In this document: piece by piece, positions 22,341 to 32,128 of the stretch | How positions within the stretch are numbered: position 1 is the first letter of the stretch | How the letters are laid out: each line of letters opens with the position of its first letter | DNA from: Streptomyces xiamenensis | GTDB lineage: Bacteria > Actinomycetota > Actinomycetes > Streptomycetales > Streptomycetaceae | Length of the DNA stretch: 64,000 nucleotides | Direction of reading: 5' to 3' | NCBI RefSeq assembly: GCF_000993785.3 | Contig: NZ_CP009922.3 | Span: 744,001 to 808,000 of the forward strand | Made by a program: the position numbers and the translations under genes | The notes under the pieces: generated by a model | What the model saw: the letters and a program-made list of their open reading frames with translations, nothing else | The model's database searches: none | Told to the model about the DNA's origin: nothing

Positions 22341-23174
22341 TCACCCGGTGACGGTGTCCCGGATCCACTCCCGCTCGGCGTGGCTGGAACCGTAGACGCC
22401 GTGCTGGTCGAGGCTGCCCCGGGAGACCACCCCGACGACGGTCCAGGTGCCGTGGGTCCGCGTCAGCAGGGGGCCGCCGGAGTCGCCCGCCCGCGCGGTC
22501 TGCGGCCACGTGCTGCCCTCACCGGGCAGGGCCCGCACGCACAGCTCCCCGGGAAGGATGGGTTCGCCGCTGATGCCGGTGCAGCGTTCGGGGGCGATGA
22601 GGCGCGAATCCAGCTGCCGCAGCTTCACCGGACGCGGTCCCCACGGGTCGCCCGGGTTCTCCGGCAGCCGGTGGTCGCCCCAGCCGATGGTGCGCACGGG
22701 GTCCCCGGTGTCCGGGGCCCGGCGGGGCAGGGCGGCGGGCGCGGCCGCGACCGGGGCGTCCAATGCGAGCAGGGCCATGTCCTGGCCGCTGTCCGGGTCC
22801 GCCGGGGCGGCGACGATCCGTTCGCCGCGACGCACCTCGCCGCCCCGGGTGCGGTCGTTGCTGCCCACCCGGACCTGGATCGTGGCCGGATCCCGCAGGT
22901 CGCTCTCGGCGTCGCCCGGGTCGGCCAGCACGCAGTGCTCGGCGGTGAGGATCCACCGCGCCGCGATGAGCGTGCCGCCGCAGAAGTGTTCGCCGCCCGT
23001 GTCCTGGAGGGAGGCCATGAAGGAGTAGGTGGTGGTGGCCTGTTCGCCACCGGTGATGGCCTGTGCCGGTGGGGCGCCCACCACTGCCCCGGCCGCCACC
23101 GCGCCGGCCGCGCACCACACCCGCAGCTTCCGGGGCGCCCGCCCCACCCGTCCGTCGTTCGCTGTGCTCTTCAT
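22341..23174 (-). CDS. Secreted S1-family (trypsin-fold) serine protease
   Basis: 277 residues. A signal peptide ends at about APPAQA (residue 39), and the mature chain would begin ITGGEQ, resembling the IVGG neo-N-terminus of active trypsins, so signal peptidase cleavage alone could activate it. The triad is His80 (LTAEHC), Asp132 (QDMALL) and Ser232 (GDSGGP). The residue six before the Ser, the S1 pocket position that is Asp in trypsin, reads Thr here, so basic-residue specificity is unlikely. It is followed by the oxoprolinase gene in the same direction after about 95 bases. Confidence 0.9.
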   Translation of the reverse strand: MKSTANDGRVGRAPRKLRVWCAAGAVAAGAVVGAPPAQAITGGEQATTTYSFMASLQDTGGEHFCGGTLIAARWILTAEHCVLADPGDAESDLRDPATIQVRVGSNDRTRGGEVRRGERIVAAPADPDSGQDMALLALDAPVAAAPAALPRRAPDTGDPVRTIGWGDHRLPENPGDPWGPRPVKLRQLDSRLIAPERCTGISGEPILPGELCVRALPGEGSTWPQTARAGDSGGPLLTRTHGTWTVVGVVSRGSLDQHGVYGSSHAEREWIRDTVTG

Positions 23175-23269
23175 GAACTCAGCTCAGCACGGGGGCGATT
23201 GCAGCGCCGTAAGGCCGGCCGCGGGCGCGCGGGGCAGCCGGCGTGTCCGCCCTTGCGGCACCCGCCCGC

Positions 23270-24772
23270 TCAGGACGGTGCCAGCCGGCCCCTGACCGCC
23301 GTCTGGACGCCCTCCTGCTCGGCCGGGTCCGCTGCCAGGGAACGCAGCCGGTCCAGGACGCGGGCGTCCGCCGTGGCGGCATGGTGGGCGGCGACCTCCC
23401 TGGTCTCCTCCTCGCAGTCCCACAGGCACTCCACCGCGAACCCCGAGGCGAACGTCGGGTCGGTGACGGCCAGCGCCCGGGCGGTGTGGCCGCGCAGCTG
23501 GGAGGAGATGGTCTGCCGGTAGATGTGCCGCAGCACCGGCACCGCCGGTCCTATGGCCAGCCGGGCCGAGCCCTCCACCAGGGCCCGCAGTTCCTTGGCG
23601 TCGGTACCCCTGGTGCGCACCACCCGGCGCAGCGCGGCCAGCACGCCCGGCGCGTCCGGCGCGGAGCCGCGGCGGGCGAGCATCACGGCGGCGGTGCGGC
23701 CCAGTTCGTCCGTCCGCTCCAGCCAGCCGCGCGCCTGGCGCAGCGCGCCGTCGTCGTTCATCCGGGCGTACGCGGTGACCGCCGCCTGGGCCAGCTCCTC
23801 GTCCGGCTCCTCCGCCGCCCGCTGGATCAGCTCGAAGACGGCCGGGTCGCCGCGTTCGGCGAGGTGGCGCAGGGCGGCGGCCCGCACCACCGGGCTGGGC
23901 CCTTCCACGGCCGCCCGGAGCAGCACCTCGCGGTCGCCGGGGCCCGCCACCGCGCCGAGACAGCGAGCCGCGGCGGCCTCCCGCCACTGGCGCGGGGTCT
24001 GTTCGTACCCTTCCCTGGCCCAGTCCAGGACGGCACGCACACTCCAGCCCGGCTGCGGGGTCGGCGGGCGCAGCTGGCGCTGCCAGCGGTCGAAATCGCC
24101 GATCTCCAGGGCTCTGGCCAGCCGCTCGCGCTGGCCGGAGCGGGCGGGGTCCTCGGCCCACAGGTGCCAGGGGCGGGGTTCGAAGGAGTCACGGACGGCT
24201 TCGATGAGGGCGCGCTCGCCTGCCTCGGTGCCGGGGAAGCGGGCCAGGATCGCGGGGCCCAGTTCGCGCAGCCCGGCGTCGTCCTCGCGCACCGCCAGCT
24301 CGTCCAGGGCCCAGCGCCAGTTGGCGCCGGTCACCGCGTACCGGCGCAGCAGCGCCAGCGCGTCCTGCCGCCCCGCGGTCACCAGGTGGCCCAGGACGGA
24401 CAGCGCGAGTCCGGTGCGCTGCTCGCACTCCTCCAAGGCGTCGACGGGGTCGAAGAGGTGCTCGCCGATGGCGTCGAGCGGGGCGTCCAGCTCGCGGTAG
24501 AGGCGCGCGTAGTAGAGCGACCGGTGTTCGAGTTGCCAGTCCGGGCGTGGGTCGCGGAGCACGCAGTGGTTCAGCGCGGCGACGGCGTCCGGCCGTGGCG
24601 CCGCGAGGGCGTGCAGCCATCCGTCGCCGCGCCCTCGCTGGAGAAGCCCGAGAAGGGTTCCGCTGGGCGCTATGTCTGTTTCGATGGGACTGGCGAACAT
24701 ATGAGTCAGCATCCGGTTGGGGAAGTCCGGTGGCAACGGGATTTCCGGATCGAGCAGTGGGACGCCGGTCAT
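23270..24772 (-). CDS. HEAT-repeat protein of unknown role
   Basis: About 500 residues from the ATG at 24772; the start is uncertain, and another ATG lies 20 codons in. Repeated helical pairs such as VVRAAALRHLAERGDPAVFELI and ELAQAAVTAYARMNDDGALRQA have the spacing of HEAT/PBS-lyase repeats and fill the C-terminal two thirds. It has no signal peptide or TM segment. Such proteins usually serve as binding scaffolds. It is divergent from the third PP2C phosphatase gene (about 200 bases apart). No enzymatic motif is seen. Confidence 0.8.
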   Translation of the reverse strand: MTGVPLLDPEIPLPPDFPNRMLTHMFASPIETDIAPSGTLLGLLQRGRGDGWLHALAAPRPDAVAALNHCVLRDPRPDWQLEHRSLYYARLYRELDAPLDAIGEHLFDPVDALEECEQRTGLALSVLGHLVTAGRQDALALLRRYAVTGANWRWALDELAVREDDAGLRELGPAILARFPGTEAGERALIEAVRDSFEPRPWHLWAEDPARSGQRERLARALEIGDFDRWQRQLRPPTPQPGWSVRAVLDWAREGYEQTPRQWREAAAARCLGAVAGPGDREVLLRAAVEGPSPVVRAAALRHLAERGDPAVFELIQRAAEEPDEELAQAAVTAYARMNDDGALRQARGWLERTDELGRTAAVMLARRGSAPDAPGVLAALRRVVRTRGTDAKELRALVEGSARLAIGPAVPVLRHIYRQTISSQLRGHTARALAVTDPTFASGFAVECLWDCEEETREVAAHHAATADARVLDRLRSLAADPAEQEGVQTAVRGRLAPS

Positions 24773-24970
24773 CCTTGCCGTTGGAAGCCTGTCTACACCT
24801 GCGGTCGGCCCGCTGTCGAAGTGTCCTCGGCCATGCCCCGGCGGCAAGCGGCCGAATCTCTTACGGAGCGGCGCGCGGCATGGCACAGTCGGTAGTCAAC
24901 CGCGCCTGGTTCCGACCGGCGTCGGTGTCCGGCACGAACCGCGCGCCGTACCAGGTATCAGGGATCAGAC

Positions 24971-26464
24971 ATGCTCTCCTCCCCCCATTCGGAATCCTCC
25001 GCGAACGATCTGCCAGCAGGGAGCGACACCTTCGACACCCTCGATCAGTTCGACACCCTGATGGCCAGGGCCCGCCGGCTGCGGGAGGACGCGCGGACGC
25101 TGCGGCACGCGGAACGCTCGCCGCTGCGCCGGGCGGCCTGGGACGCGGCGACCGAGCGGCTGGACGAGTTCGGCCGGCAGCTGGCGGAGCTGCGGCCGCT
25201 ACCGGCCGCAGCTCCGCAGCTGCCCGGAGCCGCGGCGCATCCGGCGCGGGCGGCGGAGGAGGCCGGGACGGTACGGCTGGGGGCGCGGATCGGCAGTGCG
25301 GAGTGGAGCCTGCTGACGGATGGGGCGGTGTGGTCGCAGGAGCTGTTCGCGATCTTCGGGCGCTCGGAACGGGACGGGCCGCTCACCCTGGACCAGCTGC
25401 CGTCCTGCCTGGTGGCCGCGGATCAGCCGGCGCTGTCGGCCGCGATGACCGGCTGTCTGGTGGACGGGCGGGCGATGGACTGCGAGTTCCGCGTCAACCG
25501 CCCCGACGGTTCGCGGCGCACGGTGCGGATGGCGGGCGAACCGGTGCTGGACGAGGCGGGTGGCACCGTCGCGATGTGGGCGGTGATCCGTGACATCACC
25601 GGGCTCGACGAGGAGGACAGGGAGCGGGAGGACGAGGAGGGGCGGCCGGGGGAAGAGACGCGGCAGCTGCGACGGCTGGCGCTGGCCGGGCACCGGCTGA
25701 CGGTGGAACTCCAGGAACCGGCGGAGAGCGGTCCCGCGCCCTGGCTGGCGAGACCGGCGTCACGGACCGTGCCGGCGCAGCGCGGACCGTCCGGTTCGCT
25801 GGAGCTGGCCGCCCGTTATCTGCCCGCGCTGGACGGCGGGGCGCCGGGCGGGAAGTGGTACGACTCGCTGGAGCTCGCGGACGGCGGCACCGTGCTGAGC
25901 CTGGGCGATCTGCCGGGCCGGGGGGCGGTGGCCACGGCGGGTACGGCGACGGCGCTGGGGGCGATCCGCGGGATCGCGCTGACGGGGGCGGGCCCCGGGA
26001 CGGTGCTGGGGCATCTCAACGAACTGCTCGATCTGGGCAGTCATCCGCTGCTGGCCAGCGCGCTGTGCTGCCGCTACCAGCCGGGCGAACGGCTGCTGAC
26101 CTGGGCGCAGGCGGGCCATCCGGCGCCGCTGCTGTGCCGGGCGGGCGCGGGGCGGGCGCTGGCGCGGCCGGTGGGCCCGCTGCTGGGCACGCTGTCGGGG
26201 GCGGGGTACGAGGAGCGGGTGGAACGGCTGGAGCCCGGGGACGTGCTGGTGCTGCACACCGACGGGCTATTTTCGGACAGCCGGGCCGCCGGGGCGCCGC
26301 GGGAGGATCACGACGGGAACGAGCGGCTGCTGGCGCTGGCCGGCCGGCTGGCGGCGGCGGGCAGCGCCGGGGAGTGTCTGCGGGTCCTGGTGTCCGCGTC
26401 GCAGGAGGCCGGGATGCCGCGCGAGGACGACGCGTGTGTGCTGGTGGTGCGGATCCGGCCGTGA
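24971..26464 (+). CDS. PAS-PP2C phosphatase-like protein with altered active site
   Basis: 497 residues. A charged coiled N-terminus (to about 70) precedes a PAS domain (about 95-215, WSLLTDGAVWSQELFAIFG) and a PP2C/SpoIIE domain (about 270-495). Motif 1 reads GGKWYDS (about 293) with Lys where the metal-binding Asp of GGDWYD belongs; motif GDLPGRG (about 312) and the C-terminal EDDACVLV are kept. With one metal ligand changed to Lys it may be a weak phosphatase or a regulatory pseudophosphatase. It is the third PP2C-family gene in 13 kb and the only one on this strand. Confidence 0.87.
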   Translation: MLSSPHSESSANDLPAGSDTFDTLDQFDTLMARARRLREDARTLRHAERSPLRRAAWDAATERLDEFGRQLAELRPLPAAAPQLPGAAAHPARAAEEAGTVRLGARIGSAEWSLLTDGAVWSQELFAIFGRSERDGPLTLDQLPSCLVAADQPALSAAMTGCLVDGRAMDCEFRVNRPDGSRRTVRMAGEPVLDEAGGTVAMWAVIRDITGLDEEDREREDEEGRPGEETRQLRRLALAGHRLTVELQEPAESGPAPWLARPASRTVPAQRGPSGSLELAARYLPALDGGAPGGKWYDSLELADGGTVLSLGDLPGRGAVATAGTATALGAIRGIALTGAGPGTVLGHLNELLDLGSHPLLASALCCRYQPGERLLTWAQAGHPAPLLCRAGAGRALARPVGPLLGTLSGAGYEERVERLEPGDVLVLHTDGLFSDSRAAGAPREDHDGNERLLALAGRLAAAGSAGECLRVLVSASQEAGMPREDDACVLVVRIRP

Positions 26465-26865
26465 CGGACGGCGTCCGCCGGTGTCCGTGATCCGCCCCGG
26501 ATGACTGTCCCGGCGCGTCCCCCACCCGTTCGGTGCCCGCTCCGTGCCCGATCCCGGCTCACGCGCCGTCGGTGCGCACAGTGCCCGGCGGGCGGTGACT
26601 CCCCTCGCGGTCGGCGTCCGTGATCGGGTGCGGGACCCGGGCACCGGTCCCGGCCGCGACGGCCGTGTCCACCTCGCCCATCGGATCTCCCTCCATCAGG
26701 TGGGCGGGATTCTCCCGGAGCGGCCCGGCGCGCCGGGTGGCCCGGTCCGCGGAGGGCACCCGGGTGCGCGGGGCCGGAGGGCTGTCACCTCCCGCCCGGC
26801 CCGCGACGCTCCCGGCCCGGCGGCCGGGAGGTGTCCCCGGGTGGGCGGGATGTGCCGGACAGCCC
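26465..26865. other. 401-base gap between the PP2C-like gene and the XRE/TPR regulator
   Basis: The stretch holds a weak small reading frame on the minus strand (26559-26681) and a large nested inverted repeat at its right end (26777-26867). I see no other gene. Confidence 0.5.
26559..26681 (-). CDS. Possible 40-residue peptide (low confidence)
   Basis: The ATG at 26681 has GGAGGGAG 6 bases upstream, one of the best ribosome sites in this area. The predicted peptide begins MGEVDTAVAAGTGARVPHP, is polar and has no recognised family. It lies downstream of the XRE/TPR regulator on the same strand but beyond a likely terminator. The good ribosome site is the only argument for it; the frame could be chance. 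Confidence 0.3.
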   Translation of the reverse strand: MGEVDTAVAAGTGARVPHPITDADREGSHRPPGTVRTDGA

Positions 26866-26867
26866 TC
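26777..26867 (-). terminator. Nested inverted repeat after the XRE/TPR regulator gene
   Basis: A perfect 10-base outer pair (26777-26786 with 26858-26867) overlaps the regulator stop codon. Inside it, CACCTCCC (26786-26793) pairs with GGGAGGTG (26826-26833). The strong GC stem directly after the gene suggests transcription termination without a U-tract, as is common in Streptomyces. Confidence 0.5.
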
Positions 26868-28334
26868 AGACCCTGGCGCTGCCCGAGGGCAGTGCCCTGG
26901 GCATGGCGGCCTCCAGTTCCTCCCGCAGTTCGTCCACCGTGGCGTAGCCCCGGTAGTAGGCGCTGAGCCGGTACATCTGGCGCAGCCGGTCCCAGGTCCG
27001 CAGGGACGAGTTCTCGCGGATGCTGTGCAGGGCCAGCCGCGCCGTGTTCGTGGCCTGATCGGGTTCGTCCGCGATGAAGTGCGCGGAGGCCAGCGAGATC
27101 TGGTCGAACAGCATGGCCCGCTGCCGGTCCTTGATCCGCAGCGCCAGCGCCTCGTTGGCGTGCCGCTCGGCGATCCGGGCCGCCGCCGGGTCGTGTTCGG
27201 CCAGGGTGCGGTACGCCAGGGCCTGCATCCCGTGCAGATCCGCCTCGTCGAACATCTGCATCCAGCTCGGCGGCGGCACGTCGGTGCGGTCGGAGACGAA
27301 CAGGTCCTCGGCCTCGCCCAGGGTACGGCGCATCGACTGCCCGCGTCCCAGGGACGCCTGTGCCCACGCCTCGATGGTGAACAGCATGGCGCGGGTGCGC
27401 GGCAGCGCCTCGTCCCCGGCGCCGCGCTTGGCGAGCTGCATCAGGTCCAGCGCCTCGTCGGGCCGGCCCAGGTGCACCATCTGGCGTGCCGCCCGGGACA
27501 GCGCCTCGCCGGTCCGGGGCCGGTCACCACTCTCCTTGGCCGCGTGGGCGGCTATCACGAAGTACTTCTGTGCGGTGGGTTCCAGGCCCACGTCGTGGGA
27601 CATCCAGCCCGCCAGGACGGCCAGGTTGGCCGCCACCCCCCACAACCGCCGCTGCAGATGCGGGGGTGGCGGTAGGCGAGTATGCCGCCCACCTCGTTGA
27701 GCTGGCCGACCACCGCCTTGCGCTGCAGTCCGCCGCCCTTCTTGGCGTCCCAGGCGCGGAAGATGTCGACGGAGCTTTCCAGGGCGTCGATCTCCTCGGA
27801 GCCGACCGGGGCCGCCTCGTACCGGTCGAGGCCCGCTGAATCGATACTGCCGGAAGTGAGTTCGGAGGGGGAGGAGGCACCTGAGCCGGGAGGGGTCAGA
27901 AGCCAGTCGTGCATGGCGTCGCTGAGTGCGGAGCCTGCGGCGAGCGCGGCGCCCGCGCCCACCATGCCGCGTCGGTTGAGCATGAGGTCCATTCCCGTGA
28001 ATTCGGTGAGAACCTCGGCTGTCCGCCGGGGAGCCCACGGCAGCCCGTTGATGGACTGGCGTGTCCCCGCATCCCCTGGCCGGCGCAACCCGAGATCCTC
28101 GATGGTCACGACACGGCCGAGTCGCTCGGTGAACAGCGCCGCCAGCACCCCGGGCACCGGATCGCGGGGGGTTTCCCCCACCTCGATCCAGCGCCGTACC
28201 CGTGAGGTGTCCGTGGACAGCTGGGGATGGCCCTGGGCGGCCGCCTGGCGGTTGACCAGGCGGGCGAGTTCGCCCTTGGACCACCCCGCCAGCCTGAACA
28301 GGTCGGCCAGGCGGGTGTTGGGTCGTCTGCTCAC
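26866..28334 (-). pseudogene. XRE-family regulator with TPR domain (NsdA-like family), one frameshift
   Basis: About 489 residues if one base is restored. The first part, from the GTG at 28334, has a helix-turn-helix (LADLFRLAGWSKGELARLVN, then HPQLSTDTSRVRRWIEVGE) typical of the large Streptomyces family containing NsdA. The second part is TPR-like: DEALDLMQLAKRGAGDEAL and a C-terminal YATVDELREELEAAMPRAL. The frame breaks near 27661-27665: the first frame ends in AYRHPR and the correct frame continues HLQRRLWGVAANLAVLAGW. Adding one C to the run fixes it. It is divergent from the phosphotransferase-like gene. Members of this family often repress differentiation or antibiotic production. Confidence 0.82.
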
Positions 28335-28567
28335 GTCAAGCCCCCAGGATCTCGGCTGAGTTGACAGTAACCGCCAAGGAGGGTCGCGATGCCCATTCGC
28401 CAGGGTTCGCCAGGGTCCGCCTGGTGGTGCGCCACCCGCCCGGGGCGGTGCTGTAGAACCGCGCAACCCCGTCCCGGTCTCCGGCGGGCATTCCCCAGGA
28501 TGCCCGTGCGGGCCCGGGCCGGGAGCGCCCTCGAACGTACCGGCGTACGAAGGGACCCTGCCCGCCC

Positions 28568-29689
28568 ATGTACTCAGCACCCTCACCCGTGTTCAACCGG
28601 CCCCGGCCGCGCCTGGCCGACCGGACCGGCGCAGGCGCCCAGACCGCCGCACTCACCGCTGAGCGACCCGTCCGGGCCGGCGGCCGTGCCGTCCCGCCGC
28701 CGGGCGGTGCCCGGCTGGACCTCTCGGGTGCGCGTGGGGCCCGGCTGCGTGCGGCGCTGGCCGCGGTGCAGGAGATCTGTCCGGAGTTCAGCGCGGTCCA
28801 GGTCCTGCGGGAGCGCGGCCCCTCCCTGGTGATCGCCGGGATGACGGGGCGGCGGGCGGCCGTCGCCAAGTGCCTGCTGGACGCCCCCGCCCAACCGGCG
28901 CGGGCCGAACGGGCCCGGCAGGAGATAGCGGCGTACCGCAGCTTCGTACGGCACCGGCCGCCGGTCCGGGTGCCGAAGCTGGTGGCCGCCGATCCGCACA
29001 GCTGCACGCTGGTGACGGAGTTCATCCCGGGGCGGCCGGCCGCCGGCGTGCGGCATCCGCTGTCGCCGCCGAGCGTGGCGGACGAGCGGGCACTGCTGGG
29101 CGCGCTGGTGCGGCTCGGCCAGTGGCAGCCGCCGCCCGGTGCCTTCGACGACGCCGTCAACTATCCGGCGCAGCTGGCCCGCTACCACGCGCTGGGGCTG
29201 CTCACCGATCGCGACATCGGCGATCTGCAGGCGCTGCTGCACGGGCTGCGCGGGCTGCGGGACCCGGGGCAGGAGCTGCCGCGGCAGTTCTGCCACGGCG
29301 AGGCGCTGGTGAGCAGTGTGGTGCTGTCGCCGACCGGCCCTGTGCTGGTGGGCTGGGACGCGGCGGGCTGGTACCTGCCGGGGTACGACCTGGCGACGCT
29401 GTGGGCGTGTCTGGGGGACGCGCCGCTGGCGCGCCGCCGGATCAGCCAGACGGCGCAGACGTCGGGCCCGGCCGGACGGGACGCCTTCCTGGTGAATCTG
29501 ATGCTGATCCTCACCCGGGAGATCCGGATCTGTGAGGAGGCGGTGCAGCGGGCGATGCGGGCGGCGCCGGGTCCGGCGACGGCGGGCGGGATGGCGTACG
29601 GCGAGGAGCAGCGGCTGTTGCTGCGCCGGCTGCACGACGACTGGGCGCTGGCGCGGCGGGCGGTACGGGCGGCGGTGGGGACGCGCTGA
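28568..29689 (+). CDS. Aminoglycoside-phosphotransferase-fold protein, probably divergent active site
   Basis: 373 residues. A disordered N-terminus (1-45) precedes a kinase-like fold: AVAKCLLD carries the ATP-contacting Lys, [12 protein letters not shown] resembles the helix-C Glu region, and [10 protein letters not shown] the hinge. The catalytic loop reads [12 protein letters not shown] instead of HGDLHxxN, and the following strand [18 protein letters not shown] replaces the IDW(E) metal motif, so catalytic Asp and Asn appear altered. It may phosphorylate an unknown small molecule weakly or act as a pseudokinase. It is divergent from the XRE/TPR regulator (233 bases), which may control it. 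Confidence 0.75.
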   Translation: MYSAPSPVFNRPRPRLADRTGAGAQTAALTAERPVRAGGRAVPPPGGARLDLSGARGARLRAALAAVQEICPEFSAVQVLRERGPSLVIAGMTGRRAAVAKCLLDAPAQPARAERARQEIAAYRSFVRHRPPVRVPKLVAADPHSCTLVTEFIPGRPAAGVRHPLSPPSVADERALLGALVRLGQWQPPPGAFDDAVNYPAQLARYHALGLLTDRDIGDLQALLHGLRGLRDPGQELPRQFCHGEALVSSVVLSPTGPVLVGWDAAGWYLPGYDLATLWACLGDAPLARRRISQTAQTSGPAGRDAFLVNLMLILTREIRICEEAVQRAMRAAPGPATAGGMAYGEEQRLLLRRLHDDWALARRAVRAAVGTR

Positions 29690-29724
29690 GGCGGTGCGGG
29701 CCGGGCGGCGCGCGGGTGAGGTCG

Positions 29725-29751
29725 TTGACTCGCGCATAGCGGACATATAGT
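29725..29751 (+). promoter_or_regulatory. Promoter of leaderless amidase gene
   Basis: TTGACT (29725-29730), a 15-base spacer and TATAGT (29746-29751) lie 9 bases before the GTG start at 29761. There is no ribosome-binding site between them, so the transcript probably begins at or just before the start codon. The spacer is shorter than the 17-18 optimum. Confidence 0.6.
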
Positions 29752-29760
29752 CATACGAGC

Positions 29761-31569
29761 GTGGAGTCCGTACACCGCGCCGGCGGCCGCGCGTCCCGCG
29801 CCGCCCTTGGCCTCGCCGTCGCGACGGCACTGCTGCTCCCCGGCGGCGCACTCGCCGCGGCACCGGCACCGGCACCGCCGCACGAAACGTCCCTGCGGCA
29901 GGCGTTCGGCGCCGCCGCCGAGCGCTACGAGGTGCCCGAGGCGCTCCTGCTCGGCCTCGGCTACCTCCACTCCCGCTGGGAACACCACGACGGCGCCCCC
30001 TCGGTCACCGGCGGCCACGGCCCGATGCATCTGCGGGAAGACGGCCCCGGCTGGGCCACCGTGAAGCGCGCCGCCGAACTGACCGGCCTGCCCGCCGAAC
30101 GGCTGCGCACCGACCGGGCCGCCAACGCCGCCGGCGGGGCCGCGCTCCTCGCCCGCGCCCAGCGCGACCTCGGCCTGCCCGCGAGCCCCGACCCGGCGAA
30201 CTGGTACGGGGCGGTGGCCCGTTACTCCGGCGCCGACACCGCGCAGGGCGCCGCGGCCTTCGCCGACGAGCTGTACACCGTCCTCGCCGAGGGCCAGGCC
30301 CGCCGCACCCCGGAGGGCCAGTACCTGCACCTGCCCGCCCACCCGCGCCTGTCCCCCGCCACCGCCCAACTGGCGCTGCTCGGCCTGCCCGGCGCCGCGA
30401 ACGCCACGGCGGACGCCACCGAATGCCCCGCCGACGTGACCTGCGTGTGGCAGCCCGCCGCGTACGAGGAGTACCCCGGCGCCGACGGCGAACCCGACTA
30501 CGGCAACCACGACAAGGCCGACCGGCCCGCCTCACAGCGCGTGGAATACATCGTCATCCACGACGTCGAGGGCTACTTCGACAGCATGACCGAGCTGATC
30601 GAGGACCCGCGCTACGTCTCCTGGCACTACACCCTGCGCTCCTCGGACGGCCTGATCGCCCAGCACGTGCCCACCTCGGACGTCGCCTGGCACGCCGGGA
30701 ACTGGTACGTCAACAGCAAGTCCATCGGCATCGAGCACGAGGGCTTCCTGGCCGAGCCCACCGCCTGGTACACGGAGGCCATGTACCGCTCCTCCGCCCG
30801 CCTGGTGCGCCACCTGGCCGCCGCGTACGACATCCCGCTGGACCGGCACCACATCATCGGCCACCACAATGTGCCGCCCATGCTGCCCGAGAACGCCTCC
30901 GCCATGCACAACGACCCGGGCCCGTACTGGGACTGGGCGCACTACTTCGACCTGCTCGGGGCGCCCTTCGGATCGGGGGCCGAGGAAGTGGCCGACGGCC
31001 CGCTGGTGGTCATCGACCCGCCGTACGCGGGCGGCACGGGCGACGGCTTCTCCGGGGTGGCGCTGCGCTCCTCCCCCGACCCGAAGGCGCCGCTGCTGGG
31101 CAACTCCTCGCTGGACATCGGGGACACCGGCGCCCGCGCCGGGGCCGGACAGACCTTCGTGCTCGCCGAGCAGCGCGGTGAGTGGACGGCGATCTGGTAC
31201 GACGGCCGCAAGGGCTGGTTCCACAACCCGCCGGACGCCCGGACCGCGTACCGCGCCGACGGCGCGCGCGTCACCGGGTTGAGCGGCACCGGCAAGGGGG
31301 ACACCGTACCGGTGTACGGCCGCGCCTACCCCGAGGCGGCCGCCTATCCGCAGGACCTGCCGCCGGAGAAGGTGACGCCGATCGCGGAGTTCCCGGCGGA
31401 CCAGGAGTACGCGCTCGGGCTGAGCACATCCGCCGAGTTCCTCGCGGCACGCTCCTTCGACCCGGCGCGGCACCGGGTGATCAGGGGCGAGGAGTACCAC
31501 CAGATCCAGGTCGGCCACCGGATCGGGTACGTACGGGCGGCCGACGTGCGCCTGCTGCCGCCCTCCTGA
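29761..31569 (+). CDS. Secreted N-acetylmuramoyl-L-alanine amidase (Amidase_2)
   Basis: 602 residues with a GTG start and signal peptide ([20 protein letters not shown], cleavage near 34). Residues 40-160 resemble a lysozyme/transglycosylase-like helical region ([19 protein letters not shown]) that lacks an evident catalytic Glu motif. The amidase_2 core spans about 250-400: [30 protein letters not shown] and [10 protein letters not shown] supply zinc-binding His residues and the catalytic Glu. The C-terminus contains SH3-like strands ([26 protein letters not shown]) that probably bind cell wall. It would cleave the muramyl-L-alanine bond during wall remodelling or against other bacteria. Confidence 0.92.
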   Translation: MESVHRAGGRASRAALGLAVATALLLPGGALAAAPAPAPPHETSLRQAFGAAAERYEVPEALLLGLGYLHSRWEHHDGAPSVTGGHGPMHLREDGPGWATVKRAAELTGLPAERLRTDRAANAAGGAALLARAQRDLGLPASPDPANWYGAVARYSGADTAQGAAAFADELYTVLAEGQARRTPEGQYLHLPAHPRLSPATAQLALLGLPGAANATADATECPADVTCVWQPAAYEEYPGADGEPDYGNHDKADRPASQRVEYIVIHDVEGYFDSMTELIEDPRYVSWHYTLRSSDGLIAQHVPTSDVAWHAGNWYVNSKSIGIEHEGFLAEPTAWYTEAMYRSSARLVRHLAAAYDIPLDRHHIIGHHNVPPMLPENASAMHNDPGPYWDWAHYFDLLGAPFGSGAEEVADGPLVVIDPPYAGGTGDGFSGVALRSSPDPKAPLLGNSSLDIGDTGARAGAGQTFVLAEQRGEWTAIWYDGRKGWFHNPPDARTAYRADGARVTGLSGTGKGDTVPVYGRAYPEAAAYPQDLPPEKVTPIAEFPADQEYALGLSTSAEFLAARSFDPARHRVIRGEEYHQIQVGHRIGYVRAADVRLLPPS

Positions 31570-31602
31570 GGCGGCCCGGGCCGGCCCCGGCCGCGCCGTG
31601 CG

Positions 31603-32100
31603 CTACTGCTGGAACATCTCCGCGGGCAGCGGCTTCAGCAGCTGGTACAGCTCGTCGGTGATCGGCCGCTCCCAGCTGGCGATGGTGACCAGCACCCCGT
31701 CGCTGCGGTCGAACTGCACGCAGGACACCCGGCTCTCCGAGCAGGTGATCCGGTGCACGATCAGCAGGTTGTCGTCGTGCATCACCGGGATGTCCTCGGA
31801 CCCGATGACCCGCACGTCCTCGTCGATCTCCAGGGCCGCGAGCAGCTGATGCACCTCGAAGGGCACATCGTCCTCTTCGATGTCGCGGGCCGGCGATCCC
31901 TGCGGGAGGTTGCCGATGACCATCGCGGGGCCGCGCCCGCCGAACAGGTCGTAGCGCAGCACCACACCCTGGCAGCTCCCGTCGGGCGCGGGCAGCAGGC
32001 CGGCGCCCAGAACTCCCGGCCAGTCACCGGGATCCATGGCCAGTACGTCGAAGTCCGGGCCCGCGGGGGACGCGGCGCTGCGGCGGCGGAGAAAGGACAT
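31603..32100 (-). CDS. Conserved hypothetical protein, 165 aa
   Basis: No recognised catalytic motif. The ATG at 32100 gives MSFLRRRSAASPAGPDFDV; TACCAT lies 7 bases upstream, so it may be leaderless. The sequence is acidic and compact, with predicted strands (GVVLRYDLFGG, AMVIGNLP, NLLIVHRITCS, GVLVTIASW) and a C-terminal helix ITDELYQLLKPLP. It has no signal or TM segment. It lies 28 bases downstream of the Ser/Thr kinase gene on the same strand and could be a partner, but nothing in the sequence shows this. Confidence 0.78.
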   Translation of the reverse strand: MSFLRRRSAASPAGPDFDVLAMDPGDWPGVLGAGLLPAPDGSCQGVVLRYDLFGGRGPAMVIGNLPQGSPARDIEEDDVPFEVHQLLAALEIDEDVRVIGSEDIPVMHDDNLLIVHRITCSESRVSCVQFDRSDGVLVTIASWERPITDELYQLLKPLPAEMFQQ

Positions 32101-32107
32101 ACCCGCA

Positions 32108-32113
32108 ATGGTA
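32108..32113 (-). promoter_or_regulatory. -10 box for the 165-aa hypothetical gene
   Basis: TACCAT on the minus strand ends 7 bases before the ATG at 32100. No ribosome site is present. It lies between the kinase stop and this start, so the gene could also have its own transcript. Confidence 0.4.
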
Positions 32114-32128
32114 CGTGGCCCGCGCCGG

